Shown: in pieces, positions 1 to 7,048 of the stretch
How positions within the stretch are numbered: position 1 is the stretch's first letter
How the letters are laid out: the number at the start of each line of letters is the position of its first letter
Assembly (NCBI GenBank): GCA_002346225.1
Contig: DDYY01000045.1
Location: 1 to 13,712, forward strand
Source: Bacteroidetes bacterium UBA3022
GTDB lineage: Bacteria > Bacteroidota > Bacteroidia > Chitinophagales > BACL12
Length of the DNA: 13,712 nt
Direction: 5' to 3'
Program-made: the position numbers and the translations under genes
Notes under the pieces: generated by a model
What the model was told of the DNA's origin: nothing
Databases searched by the model: none
Seen by the model: the letters and a program-made list of their open reading frames with translations, nothing else

Positions 1-1278
1 TACACCGGAGGATACCAGATATTTCCGCGCTATGCGGCCGACATCGAATTGATAGTGGAAGATACCAGTGGTGTCTCAACCATTGCTTCCATCAGCGCAG
101 AAGATGCCGATGGGGTAGCCCTCTCCCTCGATTCTGTCGTTACCATAAAAGGTATTGTGTACGGTTTCAACCTGCGCCCTACGGGACTGGACTTTACAGT
201 GATTGATTTAACCGGCGGTATCAAAGTATTCAGCTCCAGCGCCGATTTCGGCTATGTACCCAACGAAGGGGATGAAGTGCAGATAAGCGGTACCATCGAC
301 CAGTTCAACGGACTGACAGAAATCATTCCCGACACGGTCATTTTCCTGAGTGAAGACAACGTCCTGAAAATCCCTGTACCTGTCAGCACCCTGAGCGAAG
401 CAACTGAATCCGACCTGGTGCAGTTAACAGGTTGCAGCATCGTTGACCCGGCCGACTGGATAGGCGGTGGTGCTTCTTTCAACGTGGAACTGGATTGCGA
501 TGGCGAAACCATTACCATGCGCATTGATGACCTGGTAGACCTCTCCACAGCCGTTGCTCCGGAGGGCTCATTTACCCTGCGCGGACTCGGCGGTCAATTC
601 GACTTCAGCTCGCCTTATACCGAAGGTTACCAGATTTTCCCCCGCTATACTGCTGACATTATTCTCGATCCTGTGGCTACCGTTGCAGACATTGCCGATG
701 TAACCGGTGAAGATGCCGATGGGGTAGCCACTTCAGATGGCGAACTGGTAGAACTAACCGGTATTGTGTATGGTGGCAACCTGCGCCCTACCGGTCTTGA
801 TTTCACCATCATCGACTTAACCGGCGGCATTAAAGTGTTCAGCAGTTCACTGGATTTCGGATATACTGTAACGGAAGGCGATGAGGTTCGGGTTACCGGA
901 GTTATTGATCAATTCAATGGATTAACGCAGATTATTCCAGAATCAGTAATCTTATTAAGCACCGGCAACACCCTGAAAGTACCAACGGCGGTTACTGCCC
1001 TGGGTGAGTCTACCGAATCTGATCTGGTTTCGCTGGAATTCTGCTCCCTCGTAGATCCTGCCCAGTGGCTGGGCGATGGCTCCTCCTTTAATGTCGATAT
1101 CGTTTGCGAGGGTTCCGGTACACTCGTGATGCGCATTGACGACCTGGTGGACCTTTCCACTGCACTGGCACCGGCAGATACCTTTCACTTAACCGGTATT
1201 GGCGGTCAGTTTGATAACAGCTCGCCTTACACAGAGGGCTATCAGATATTCCCCCGTTATACGGCAGATATAGAACTG
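1..1278 (+). repeat. Tandem intragenic repeat, period about 610 bp, at least 2 full units plus a partial one
   Basis: The block ending in the YQIFPRY motif occurs at 1-45, 616-660 and 1228-1272, so successive units are 615 and 612 bases apart. The 21 bases at 100-120 and at 709-729 are identical and encode EDADGVA. Protein similarity runs through the whole unit, while many third codon positions differ. This points to internal gene duplication followed by drift, rather than a very recent copy. The first visible unit is cut by the window edge, so the total copy number is unknown. Confidence 0.85.
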
Positions 1279-1560
1279 GTACCGAATGATACTACCGGAA
1301 ATCCGAATGCGATTCAAAACCCGGAAGCCGGTGGCATTCGGTTATTCCCCAATCCTGTAAGCACCCAGCTGGTCATTCAAAGCCGGGAGTTGCTGCTGGG
1401 AATGGTAACCGTTACCGATTTGTCGGGCAGAATCGTTTACCGCAGGGAATTGAATACTTACAGTGAGCAGATAGACCTGACGGGTCTGGCTGCTGGAACC
1501 TACTACATTACCCTGCTGGCAGAGGAGCAATTCTTTGGCAGTACGATAGTGAAGCTGTAA
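1..1560 (+). CDS. Secreted multi-module OB-fold-like protein with T9SS type A sorting domain (5' partial)
   Basis: The reading frame is open from the first base, so the gene starts upstream and only 519 residues are visible. Residues 1-16 are the end of one module; 17-221 and 222-426 are two further full modules of about 204 residues, closely similar to each other. Each starts near an EDADGVA motif and ends with a YT(E/G)GYQIFPRY(T/A)ADI motif. Each module seems to hold two OB-fold-like beta domains, the first with a LRPTGLDFT..DLTGGIKVFSSS core and the second with a MRIDDLVDLSTA core. After a short linker, residues 443-519 form a T9SS type A C-terminal sorting domain (IRLFPNPVS at its start, LAAGTYYITLL near its end). 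Family knowledge says such tails send the protein through the outer membrane for release or surface anchoring. OB-like modules of this type often accompany extracellular nucleases or lamin-tail proteins in Bacteroidota, but no catalytic domain is visible, so the function is unknown. The stop is TAA, followed by a terminator. Confidence 0.85.
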   Translation, partial: YTGGYQIFPRYAADIELIVEDTSGVSTIASISAEDADGVALSLDSVVTIKGIVYGFNLRPTGLDFTVIDLTGGIKVFSSSADFGYVPNEGDEVQISGTIDQFNGLTEIIPDTVIFLSEDNVLKIPVPVSTLSEATESDLVQLTGCSIVDPADWIGGGASFNVELDCDGETITMRIDDLVDLSTAVAPEGSFTLRGLGGQFDFSSPYTEGYQIFPRYTADIILDPVATVADIADVTGEDADGVATSDGELVELTGIVYGGNLRPTGLDFTIIDLTGGIKVFSSSLDFGYTVTEGDEVRVTGVIDQFNGLTQIIPESVILLSTGNTLKVPTAVTALGESTESDLVSLEFCSLVDPAQWLGDGSSFNVDIVCEGSGTLVMRIDDLVDLSTALAPADTFHLTGIGGQFDNSSPYTEGYQIFPRYTADIELVPNDTTGNPNAIQNPEAGGIRLFPNPVSTQLVIQSRELLLGMVTVTDLSGRIVYRRELNTYSEQIDLTGLAAGTYYITLLAEEQFFGSTIVKL

Positions 1561-1576
1561 GATTACATGGCATACG

Positions 1577-1612
1577 AACAGGTAGTTGTTTCGGCAACTA
1601 CCTGTTTTTTTT
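1577..1612 (+). terminator. Rho-independent terminator after the T9SS cargo gene
   Basis: A perfect 10-bp inverted repeat, caggtagttg (1579-1588) and caactacctg (1595-1604), encloses a 6-base loop, tttcgg. Eight T residues follow directly (1605-1612). Two A-T pairs can extend the stem. It lies 17 bases after the stop codon of the preceding gene and isolates that gene from the next one. Confidence 0.92.
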
Positions 1613-1676
1613 GGTGCATACAACCAAAGCAGGATCAAAGTCCTCTAATAAATAGAACCTCAAAAAGTACCCGATT

Positions 1677-2522
1677 ATGAAACTCCTTTACACATTGCTG
1701 GCTGTATTTCTGGGATCCGCACTACATGGACAGTCTTTGGATTCGCTTCGGCAATATGCTATTGAGTTGAACGATCACACGGACCAGATAGACTTCAACG
1801 ACCGCATTCATCTGCTGTATTTTATTGACGACTCCGTGGGGGACAAACGAGATTATGTGGTAAAAATTCAAGGGTATTGCAGCAAAGACAACCGACTGAA
1901 AAAAGCGGCCTCCTTTGCACAGGAAAGAGCCGATGCTGTGATGGCGACCCTGCTGGACAATGGCTTTTTCGATTATCAGATTCTATCCTGCGATGGTAAG
2001 GCCGGTCCCGATGTTGTGGAAGACAAGGTCTGGATAACTTTTTACCCGCGCACCATGAAAAAGGAAGCGATAGCCGCCTGGGAGGAAGAACTGGCGAGAA
2101 TGGCCAGCTTTGTTTTTGTCAATGATTCACTGCAGCCCGGCGATTTGGTTCCGGGTAAGACCTACATCATGGAGAAGGTGAAGTTTGTAGCCGGCAAAAG
2201 GAGCTTCGACCGGAGCGCCCTGCCCTATATTCAAAACCTGGCCGAAGTATTGGCCGCTGATACCACTTTGCAGGTGAAGGTGGTTTGTCATTTGTGTTGT
2301 CCCGATATCAATACGCCGGATGGCATGGATATCACCACCAAGAAAAAAGAACTTTCTCAAAACCGCGCCCGTGAAATTTGCGGCTTTCTGGTGAAAAAGG
2401 GCGGTATTGAACCCTCGCGTTTAACGCCTGTTGCCAAAGGAGCTACCGAGTTGCTGGTGGAAGAAAAGGACGAAGCCTCTCAACAAAAAAACGAAAGACT
2501 GGAGCTGGTGATTACGCGGTAG
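1677..2522 (+). CDS. Exported protein with an OmpA-like C-terminal domain
   Basis: The protein has 281 residues. Residues 1-19 are a signal peptide (hydrophobic core LLYTLLAVFLGSALHG followed by QS), so it is exported to the periplasm or outer membrane. Residues 168-280 match an OmpA/MotB-type domain: VKFVAGKRSFDRSALPYI, then the helix LSQNRAREICGFLVKKGGI with the conserved Arg (R230), then a QQKNERLELVIT ending like the family's NRRVE-strand. Residues 60-124 have a similar strand-helix-strand layout (VVKIQGYCS, then AQERADAVMATLLDNG, then a WITFYP strand) and may be a degenerate second copy. The usual GHTD ligand loop of OmpA domains is replaced by a Cys-rich CHLCCPD segment (204-210), so peptidoglycan binding is uncertain. 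No beta-barrel is present. No TAnnTTTG element precedes the ATG; an A-rich aaaaagtacc sits 5 bases upstream. Confidence 0.72.
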   Translation: MKLLYTLLAVFLGSALHGQSLDSLRQYAIELNDHTDQIDFNDRIHLLYFIDDSVGDKRDYVVKIQGYCSKDNRLKKAASFAQERADAVMATLLDNGFFDYQILSCDGKAGPDVVEDKVWITFYPRTMKKEAIAAWEEELARMASFVFVNDSLQPGDLVPGKTYIMEKVKFVAGKRSFDRSALPYIQNLAEVLAADTTLQVKVVCHLCCPDINTPDGMDITTKKKELSQNRAREICGFLVKKGGIEPSRLTPVAKGATELLVEEKDEASQQKNERLELVITR

Positions 2523-2654
2523 CTGCGGTTGACCAAGAGCTCCGAATACGGTGTTTTCCCTGCAGGCATCTGCACCATCTCAGTGAAATGGTCATGAACT
2601 GCCGTTTCAGTGAACAATAGCCCGACCCTGCACATTATATTAGCGTTACTCACC

Positions 2655-2662
2655 TACCTTTG
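2655..2662 (+). promoter_or_regulatory. Bacteroidota -7 promoter element of heme A synthase
   Basis: TACCTTTG matches the Bacteroidota -7 consensus TAnnTTTG exactly and is followed by CAG. Only 5 bases separate it from the ATG at 2668, so the transcript would start at or next to the start codon (leaderless). No convincing -33 TTG is visible at the usual spacing. Confidence 0.6.
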
Positions 2663-2667
2663 CAGTT

Positions 2668-3693
2668 ATGAAGTCAGTTCGTTGGTGGTTATGGACAGGT
2701 GTTTTCATGGTGCTCGTGCAAGTCATGATTGGCGGCATAACTCGGCTCACCGGTTCGGGACTTAGTATTACAGAATGGGATGTGGTAATGGGCACATTGC
2801 CGCCCATGAACACCGAAGAATGGCAGGAAGCATTTGAACTCTACCAGCAATTCCCGCAATACGAACTGGTGAACAGCGACATGGATTTGCAGGGCTTCAA
2901 AAACATCTTCTGGTGGGAATACATCCACCGCAACTGGGCCCGTTTGATAGGCCTCGTTTTCTTGTTTCCCTTTTTGTATTTCCTGTACCGCAAGATGATA
3001 CCCAAAGGTTTTGTCCGCCCCTTGCTGCTGGTATTCTTACTGGGTGGCTTACAGGGATTTTTCGGCTGGATCATGGTGGCGAGCGGATTGATTGACAAGC
3101 CATGGGTAAGTCCCTATAACCTGACCCTGCACCTCAGCATGGCGCTGTTGCTATTCCTCTACCTCATATGGCTGGCGCTGTCGCTGCGCAAAAAGCCCGT
3201 AATGGCCGATCACCCCGTAGCCCATAAAGGCATCAAATGGATATTAGGCCTCGTTGTTTTCCAGATTGTACTGGGTGGATTTATGGCCGGAACCAAAGCC
3301 GGTTTGCTGTACAATACCTGGCCCCTCATGGATGGACATTTGCTGCCCGCCAAAGTTTTCAGTGGTGGAAGTTTTTTCGCTGCCGTATTGGAAAATACAA
3401 CCTCCATCAACTTCCTGCACCGCACGGTCGGCATCATCGTGTTCCTGGCAGTCGTGCTCTTCTGGCTGCAAAACCGTCGGTACAGCACTGAGATGGTAGC
3501 CCGTCTGGAACACCTGCTACTGGGCATGGTGACGCTGCAGTTCCTCCTGGGAATCGGCACCCTGCTTATGGCAGGTGATGGTATTCCGGTGTTCATGGGT
3601 GTAGCGCACCAGGTTGGCGCATTTGTGCTGAGTGGCATTGCAACAGCTCTGTTATTTTACGCCAAGCGCCGCACTTCCTTGCATCAGGAATAG
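2668..3693 (+). CDS. ctaA: Heme A synthase (CtaA/Cox15 family)
   Basis: This inner-membrane enzyme oxidises the methyl group at C8 of heme O to a formyl group, giving heme A for aa3-type cytochrome c oxidase. The 341-residue length is normal for the Cox15-like type. Family motifs occur in order: GGITRLTGSGLSITEW (22-37), EYIHRNWAR (84-92), LGGLQGFFGWIMVASGL (125-141), VSPYNLTLHLS (147-157), GGFMAGTKAGLLYNTWPLMDG (203-223), NFLHRTVGI (248-256) and VAHQVGAF (312-319). The four conserved heme-binding histidines are present at H87, H155, H251 and H314. About eight hydrophobic membrane spans alternate with short polar loops. No oxidase subunit or ctaB lies in the window, so the gene sits apart from its pathway partners here. 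The ATG start is set by the family N-terminus and the promoter 5 bases upstream. Confidence 0.95.
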   Translation: MKSVRWWLWTGVFMVLVQVMIGGITRLTGSGLSITEWDVVMGTLPPMNTEEWQEAFELYQQFPQYELVNSDMDLQGFKNIFWWEYIHRNWARLIGLVFLFPFLYFLYRKMIPKGFVRPLLLVFLLGGLQGFFGWIMVASGLIDKPWVSPYNLTLHLSMALLLFLYLIWLALSLRKKPVMADHPVAHKGIKWILGLVVFQIVLGGFMAGTKAGLLYNTWPLMDGHLLPAKVFSGGSFFAAVLENTTSINFLHRTVGIIVFLAVVLFWLQNRRYSTEMVARLEHLLLGMVTLQFLLGIGTLLMAGDGIPVFMGVAHQVGAFVLSGIATALLFYAKRRTSLHQE

Positions 3694-3714
3694 GCTCCTC
3701 CCCCTTCATTTGGG

Positions 3715-3722
3715 TATCTTTG
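3715..3722 (+). promoter_or_regulatory. Bacteroidota -7 promoter element of rfbA-galE
   Basis: TATCTTTG followed by CAG is an exact TAnnTTTG match, 16 bases before the GTG start at 3739. It implies a short leader of roughly 10 bases. There is no Shine-Dalgarno sequence in the gap and no clear -33 box. Confidence 0.55.
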
Positions 3723-3738
3723 CAGCAAAACCCGAATT

Positions 3739-4602
3739 GTGAAAGGAATTATTCTCGCCGGTGGCTCCGGCACCCGTTTGCACCCTATTACCCTTGCTAT
3801 CAGCAAGCAGTTGATGCCCATCTACGACAAGCCGATGATTTACTATCCCTTGTCTACCTTGCTCATGGCAGGTATCAGAGAGGTGCTGATTATCTCGACT
3901 CCGCATGACCTGCCCGGTTTCCAGCGTTTGCTGGGCGATGGCAGTCGCATTGGCTGTTCGTTTTCCTACAAAGAACAACCGAGTCCCGATGGGCTGGCCC
4001 AGGCATTTACCCTCGGCGCTGATTTTATTGGTAAGGATAAAGTAGCACTCGTTCTGGGCGATAATATCTTTTACGGTGTAGGGCTGGGCGACCTGCTGAC
4101 ACTCAATAACGATCCTGATGGTGGTATCATTTACGCCTATCACGTGCGCGACCCAGAGCGTTACGGTGTAGTGGAATTCGATGCCGCAAAGAACGTGGTG
4201 TCCATTGAAGAGAAGCCTGCAGCACCCAAATCGAACTATGCAGTTCCCGGCTTGTATTTCTACGACAACGAAGTTGTAGAGATCGCAAAGAACCTGCAGC
4301 CTTCACCCCGTGGGGAATATGAAATAACAGATGTCAATAAAGAATACCTGAAAAGAGGAAAATTGAAAGTAAGCGTATTGCCGCGCGGTACCGCCTGGTT
4401 CGATACCGGCACCTTCGATTCGCTGATGCAGGCATCCCAGTTCATTCAGGTCATTGAACAACGACAGGGACTGAACATAGGCTGTATTGAGGAAATCGCC
4501 TACCGCAAAGGATTCATCGATGCCGAGGCATTGCTGGCCATTGCAGAGCCATTGAAGAAAAGTGGTTACGGTGAATACCTTATCCGTCAAATCAAAAAAT
4601 AA
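3739..4602 (+). CDS. rfbA: Glucose-1-phosphate thymidylyltransferase
   Basis: This cytoplasmic enzyme makes dTDP-glucose from dTTP and glucose 1-phosphate, the first step toward dTDP-L-rhamnose and related surface sugars. The 287 residues match the usual RmlA length of about 290. Visible motifs are the nucleotide-binding loop LAGGSGTRLHP (6-16) with KQLMPIYDKPMIYYPLS, then EQPSPDGLAQAF, the metal-binding LGDNIFYG, the sugar-binding VVSIEEKP, GLYFYDNEVVEIAK, RGEYEITDVN and RGTAWFDTGTFDSL. The start is GTG: no ATG is available in frame nearby, and the family N-terminus (MKGIILAGG) begins exactly there. The stop is one base before galE, so the two form an operon. No rfbB, rfbC or rfbD is present in this window, so the rhamnose pathway must be completed elsewhere, or the product feeds another dTDP-sugar. 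Confidence 0.95.
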   Translation: MKGIILAGGSGTRLHPITLAISKQLMPIYDKPMIYYPLSTLLMAGIREVLIISTPHDLPGFQRLLGDGSRIGCSFSYKEQPSPDGLAQAFTLGADFIGKDKVALVLGDNIFYGVGLGDLLTLNNDPDGGIIYAYHVRDPERYGVVEFDAAKNVVSIEEKPAAPKSNYAVPGLYFYDNEVVEIAKNLQPSPRGEYEITDVNKEYLKRGKLKVSVLPRGTAWFDTGTFDSLMQASQFIQVIEQRQGLNIGCIEEIAYRKGFIDAEALLAIAEPLKKSGYGEYLIRQIKK

Positions 4603-4603
4603 T

Positions 4604-5644
4604 ATGGCAGCATACAAAGTATTGGTAACCGGTGGCTGCGGATACATTGGGAGCCACACCAGCATTGACTTACTGCAAAAAGGTTTCGAAGTCGTATCGG
4701 TCGACAGCCTGGAGCGCTCCAAGGCATTCGTCGCCGACCGTGTGAGTGAAATCAGCGGTAAAGCTTTTCATAATTATGCATTCGATTGCCGCGATTACGC
4801 ACAACTGCGGCAGGTATTTACAGCGCATCCCGATATCAGAGGCATCATTCACTTTGCTGCGTACAAGGCTGTAGGTGAATCGGTAGAACAACCGCTGATG
4901 TATTACGATAATAATATCAACTCGCTGATCAATGTTCTGCGGGTGGCAGAGGAATTCGATGTACAGGATTTTGTTTTTTCTTCCTCCTGTTCAGTATACG
5001 GCAATGCTGCTGAGCTACCGGTGAGTGAGGCCACTCCTTTGGCAGAAGCGGAATCTCCTTACGGAAGAACGAAGGTGATATCAGAGAAGATCATCCAGGA
5101 GTACAGCATCAATAGTCGTATGCGTTTTATTTTACTGCGATACTTCAATCCGACCGGCGCTCATACCAGTGGACTTCTAGGAGAAATTCCTTTTGGCAGT
5201 CCGCAGAATTTAATTCCCGTCATTACCGAAACTGCCATAGGTCGCAGAGCATCTCTCACAGTCTTTGGGGATGATTACGATACCCGCGATGGTTCCTGCA
5301 TCCGCGACTACATTCATGTTATGGATATAGCGGAAGCGCATACCCTGGGGTTGCAATACCTGCAATCCAACCGCAACACCGATCAGGTGGAAATCCTGAA
5401 CCTCGGTAGCGGTAACGGCATCAGTGTGCTGGAGATGATTCGCTCTTTCGAATCAGTGACAGGCAGGACACTGAATTACCAGATTGGTCCGCGCAGGGAA
5501 GGTGATGTCATTGCCGTTTATGCCGACAATTCCAGAGCGAAAAAATTGCTGGGATGGGAATGTAAACAAGGTGTAGACGATATGATGCGCACCGCCTGGG
5601 CATGGGAACAGCGCATGCAGGAAGAAAACATCAGAGAAAAATAA
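4604..5644 (+). CDS. galE: UDP-glucose 4-epimerase
   Basis: This cytoplasmic NAD-dependent short-chain dehydrogenase interconverts UDP-glucose and UDP-galactose for galactose use and surface glycans. The 346-residue length is typical. The N-terminal Rossmann motif VTGGCGYIGSH (8-18) binds NAD. The catalytic set is visible: S128 in FSSSCSVYG (125-133), Y153 and K157 in SPYGRTK. Other family motifs are HFAAYKAVGESV (83-94), RYFNPTGAH, NLIPVI, GDDYDTRDGSCIRDYIHV and LNLGSGNGISV. The start is ATG at 4604, only 1 base after the rfbA stop. An in-frame GTG at 4562 would overlap rfbA and add 14 non-homologous residues, so I reject it. The spacing points to translational coupling with rfbA. A strong terminator follows the stop. 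Confidence 0.95.
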   Translation: MAAYKVLVTGGCGYIGSHTSIDLLQKGFEVVSVDSLERSKAFVADRVSEISGKAFHNYAFDCRDYAQLRQVFTAHPDIRGIIHFAAYKAVGESVEQPLMYYDNNINSLINVLRVAEEFDVQDFVFSSSCSVYGNAAELPVSEATPLAEAESPYGRTKVISEKIIQEYSINSRMRFILLRYFNPTGAHTSGLLGEIPFGSPQNLIPVITETAIGRRASLTVFGDDYDTRDGSCIRDYIHVMDIAEAHTLGLQYLQSNRNTDQVEILNLGSGNGISVLEMIRSFESVTGRTLNYQIGPRREGDVIAVYADNSRAKKLLGWECKQGVDDMMRTAWAWEQRMQEENIREK

Positions 5645-5662
5645 TATCGAATATTTTAATGT

Positions 5663-5697
5663 AAAAGGGGAGGTCTTTTGAACCTCCCCTTTTTTTT
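5663..5697. terminator. Probable bidirectional terminator between galE and the convergent dehydrogenase
   Basis: aggggaggt (5666-5674) and acctcccct (5682-5690) form a perfect 9-bp GC-rich stem with a 7-base loop. A T run follows on the + strand (5690-5697) and a run of A precedes it (5663-5666), which is a short T run on the - strand. It ends rfbA-galE and may also stop transcription from the - strand operon, although that stop codon is about 160 bases away. Confidence 0.9.
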
Positions 5698-5728
5698 GGG
5701 TATCACAACAAACAAAGTTAAGTCTGCT

Positions 5729-5815
5729 TTATTTCTGAATAATCAGTGCAACAGAACGGGTAGCACCGTCGGCAAACTTGACTTTACCCAGTGCAGACAA
5801 GATTCTATACAAAGT
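5729..5815 (-). pseudogene. Possible remnant of a gene C-terminus (28 codons)
   Basis: On the - strand, an open stretch runs from an in-frame TGA (5818-5816) to a TAA (5731-5729). It reads TLYRILSALGKVKFADG followed by ATRSVALIIQK. It has no plausible start codon or promoter. The amphipathic, strand-like composition and the final VALIIQK resemble the ends of Bacteroidota secreted proteins, including T9SS tails. It could be the degraded end of a lost gene, or chance in the 3' region of the upstream dehydrogenase. The rest of the interval from 5645 to 5859 holds only the terminator. Confidence 0.25.
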
Positions 5816-5859
5816 TCAATCTGAGCCGGATGGGGCGCGATTATCGAGGTCGTCTTTGC

Positions 5860-6990
5860 TTATCCTACCGTTAGTCGGTAGTGAATGCCCCGCTCCTGGA
5901 GGTGCTGCAGTATAAAATGCACATTGGCTTCATCTGCTCCCAGAAATTCAGGAGGAAAAACACCTTTCTCCCGGTACTGACCACCAAGTACCAGTCGGGC
6001 GGCAGCGGTACATGTGTAACCGGTGGTACGGGCCATGGAAGATGTTTTTGTTTCGGGATCATATCTGTCCAGCAAGTCGTAGGTATAAGTTTTTGCTTCA
6101 CCATGCTCCCTGCCTTCAATGATGATGCGCATGACGGTAAACTCTTCCTCTTCTGCACCCAGCTTCCACATAGGGAACAACAGTTGTGTAGTGAGGTCTA
6201 TGGGGCGAATGGAGTGGCCTTTCACATCCACTGTATCCTTTCTGAAAAAGCCGGTTTCCCGCAGCACCCGCATCAGCTCGATATGTCCCGGAAAGCGCAG
6301 GGTTCTTTCAATCATATTGGGGATATCGGGCATAGTTTGAATCAGACTTCTCAGACCATCGCTGTTGAAAGCCTCCAGCGTTCCCACGCCTTCAAAATGC
6401 ATCAGCTCGGGTTCACTCAGGGCAGGCATTACCACCACTTGCCCATCGCGGACATACCGTGCGGGACGTGTATATTCTTCCAGCACATCTATCGGAGAAA
6501 ACGGGGCTTTGTATTCGTAGGGCCATTGCCTTTCCCTGGGCAGTCCGCCCACGAGACAAACAAAAGTATCGACCTGCATGCGCTGCTTATGGTAGCCCAA
6601 CAAAATATTGTCCATACCGGGAGCCACGCCCACATCCATTATGGCTGTGACCCCGTTTTGTTTGGCAAGCGCATCGAGTTGAAAAGGGTCTTCATCAAAA
6701 AAGGAAATATCGCATATGTTTTTCCCGGCTTCAATAACCGTTTTCAGTGTTTCGAAACCCATGTACCCGGGGACAGCACCAATCACCAGATCAGCATCCG
6801 CAATAACTTCCTTCACCCTGGCTGCATCCGACAAATTCATCTGGACGGTAGCAATACCTTTTGCTTCCAGTATCGCCAACTGAGACGCACTGATATCTGC
6901 TGCCAGCACATCTGTATCTTTCGCCATATCTATGGCCATAGCCCGGCCGACCATCCCTGCTCCGAGAACAACTACTTTATTATTTTTCAT
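5860..6990 (-). CDS. Saccharopine dehydrogenase family protein, lysine 6-dehydrogenase-like
   Basis: The 376-residue cytoplasmic NAD(P)-dependent oxidoreductase has an N-terminal Rossmann motif VVVLGAGMVGRAMA (6-19), followed by DLVIGAVPG and a C-terminal saccharopine-dehydrogenase-type domain. The central region DVGVAPGMDNILLGY, then VGGLPRE, SLSEPE-like (ALSEPELMHFEGVGTLEAF) and RFPGH, and the late SSMARTTGYTCTAAARL plus GVFPPE, follow the pattern I recall for bacterial lysine 6-dehydrogenases. Those enzymes deaminate the epsilon-amino group of lysine to give a cyclic piperideine carboxylate. A saccharopine dehydrogenase or a carboxynorspermidine-type enzyme of the same superfamily cannot be excluded by eye. 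The start is ATG at 6990. The gene is 58 bases downstream of the NHL lipoprotein and may be cotranscribed with it. A TAAAATTG at 7005-6998 is a weak, one-mismatch -7 candidate for an independent promoter. Confidence 0.8.
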   Translation of the reverse strand: MKNNKVVVLGAGMVGRAMAIDMAKDTDVLAADISASQLAILEAKGIATVQMNLSDAARVKEVIADADLVIGAVPGYMGFETLKTVIEAGKNICDISFFDEDPFQLDALAKQNGVTAIMDVGVAPGMDNILLGYHKQRMQVDTFVCLVGGLPRERQWPYEYKAPFSPIDVLEEYTRPARYVRDGQVVVMPALSEPELMHFEGVGTLEAFNSDGLRSLIQTMPDIPNMIERTLRFPGHIELMRVLRETGFFRKDTVDVKGHSIRPIDLTTQLLFPMWKLGAEEEEFTVMRIIIEGREHGEAKTYTYDLLDRYDPETKTSSMARTTGYTCTAAARLVLGGQYREKGVFPPEFLGADEANVHFILQHLQERGIHYRLTVG

Positions 6991-7048
6991 ATGCGTTCAA
7001 TTTTACCATATAAAAGTAAACCGATGTCCGGATGTAATCCCGAAATGA

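Noticed and set aside
1..1278. The 610-bp tandem repeat as a mobile element or CRISPR-like array
   Set aside because: The repeats lie wholly within one reading frame, vary mostly in ways that keep the protein similar, and have no terminal inverted repeats or spacers.
4562..4603. Upstream GTG start for galE
   Set aside because: It would overlap rfbA by 41 bases and add residues before the Rossmann motif that the family lacks; ATG at 4604 fits.
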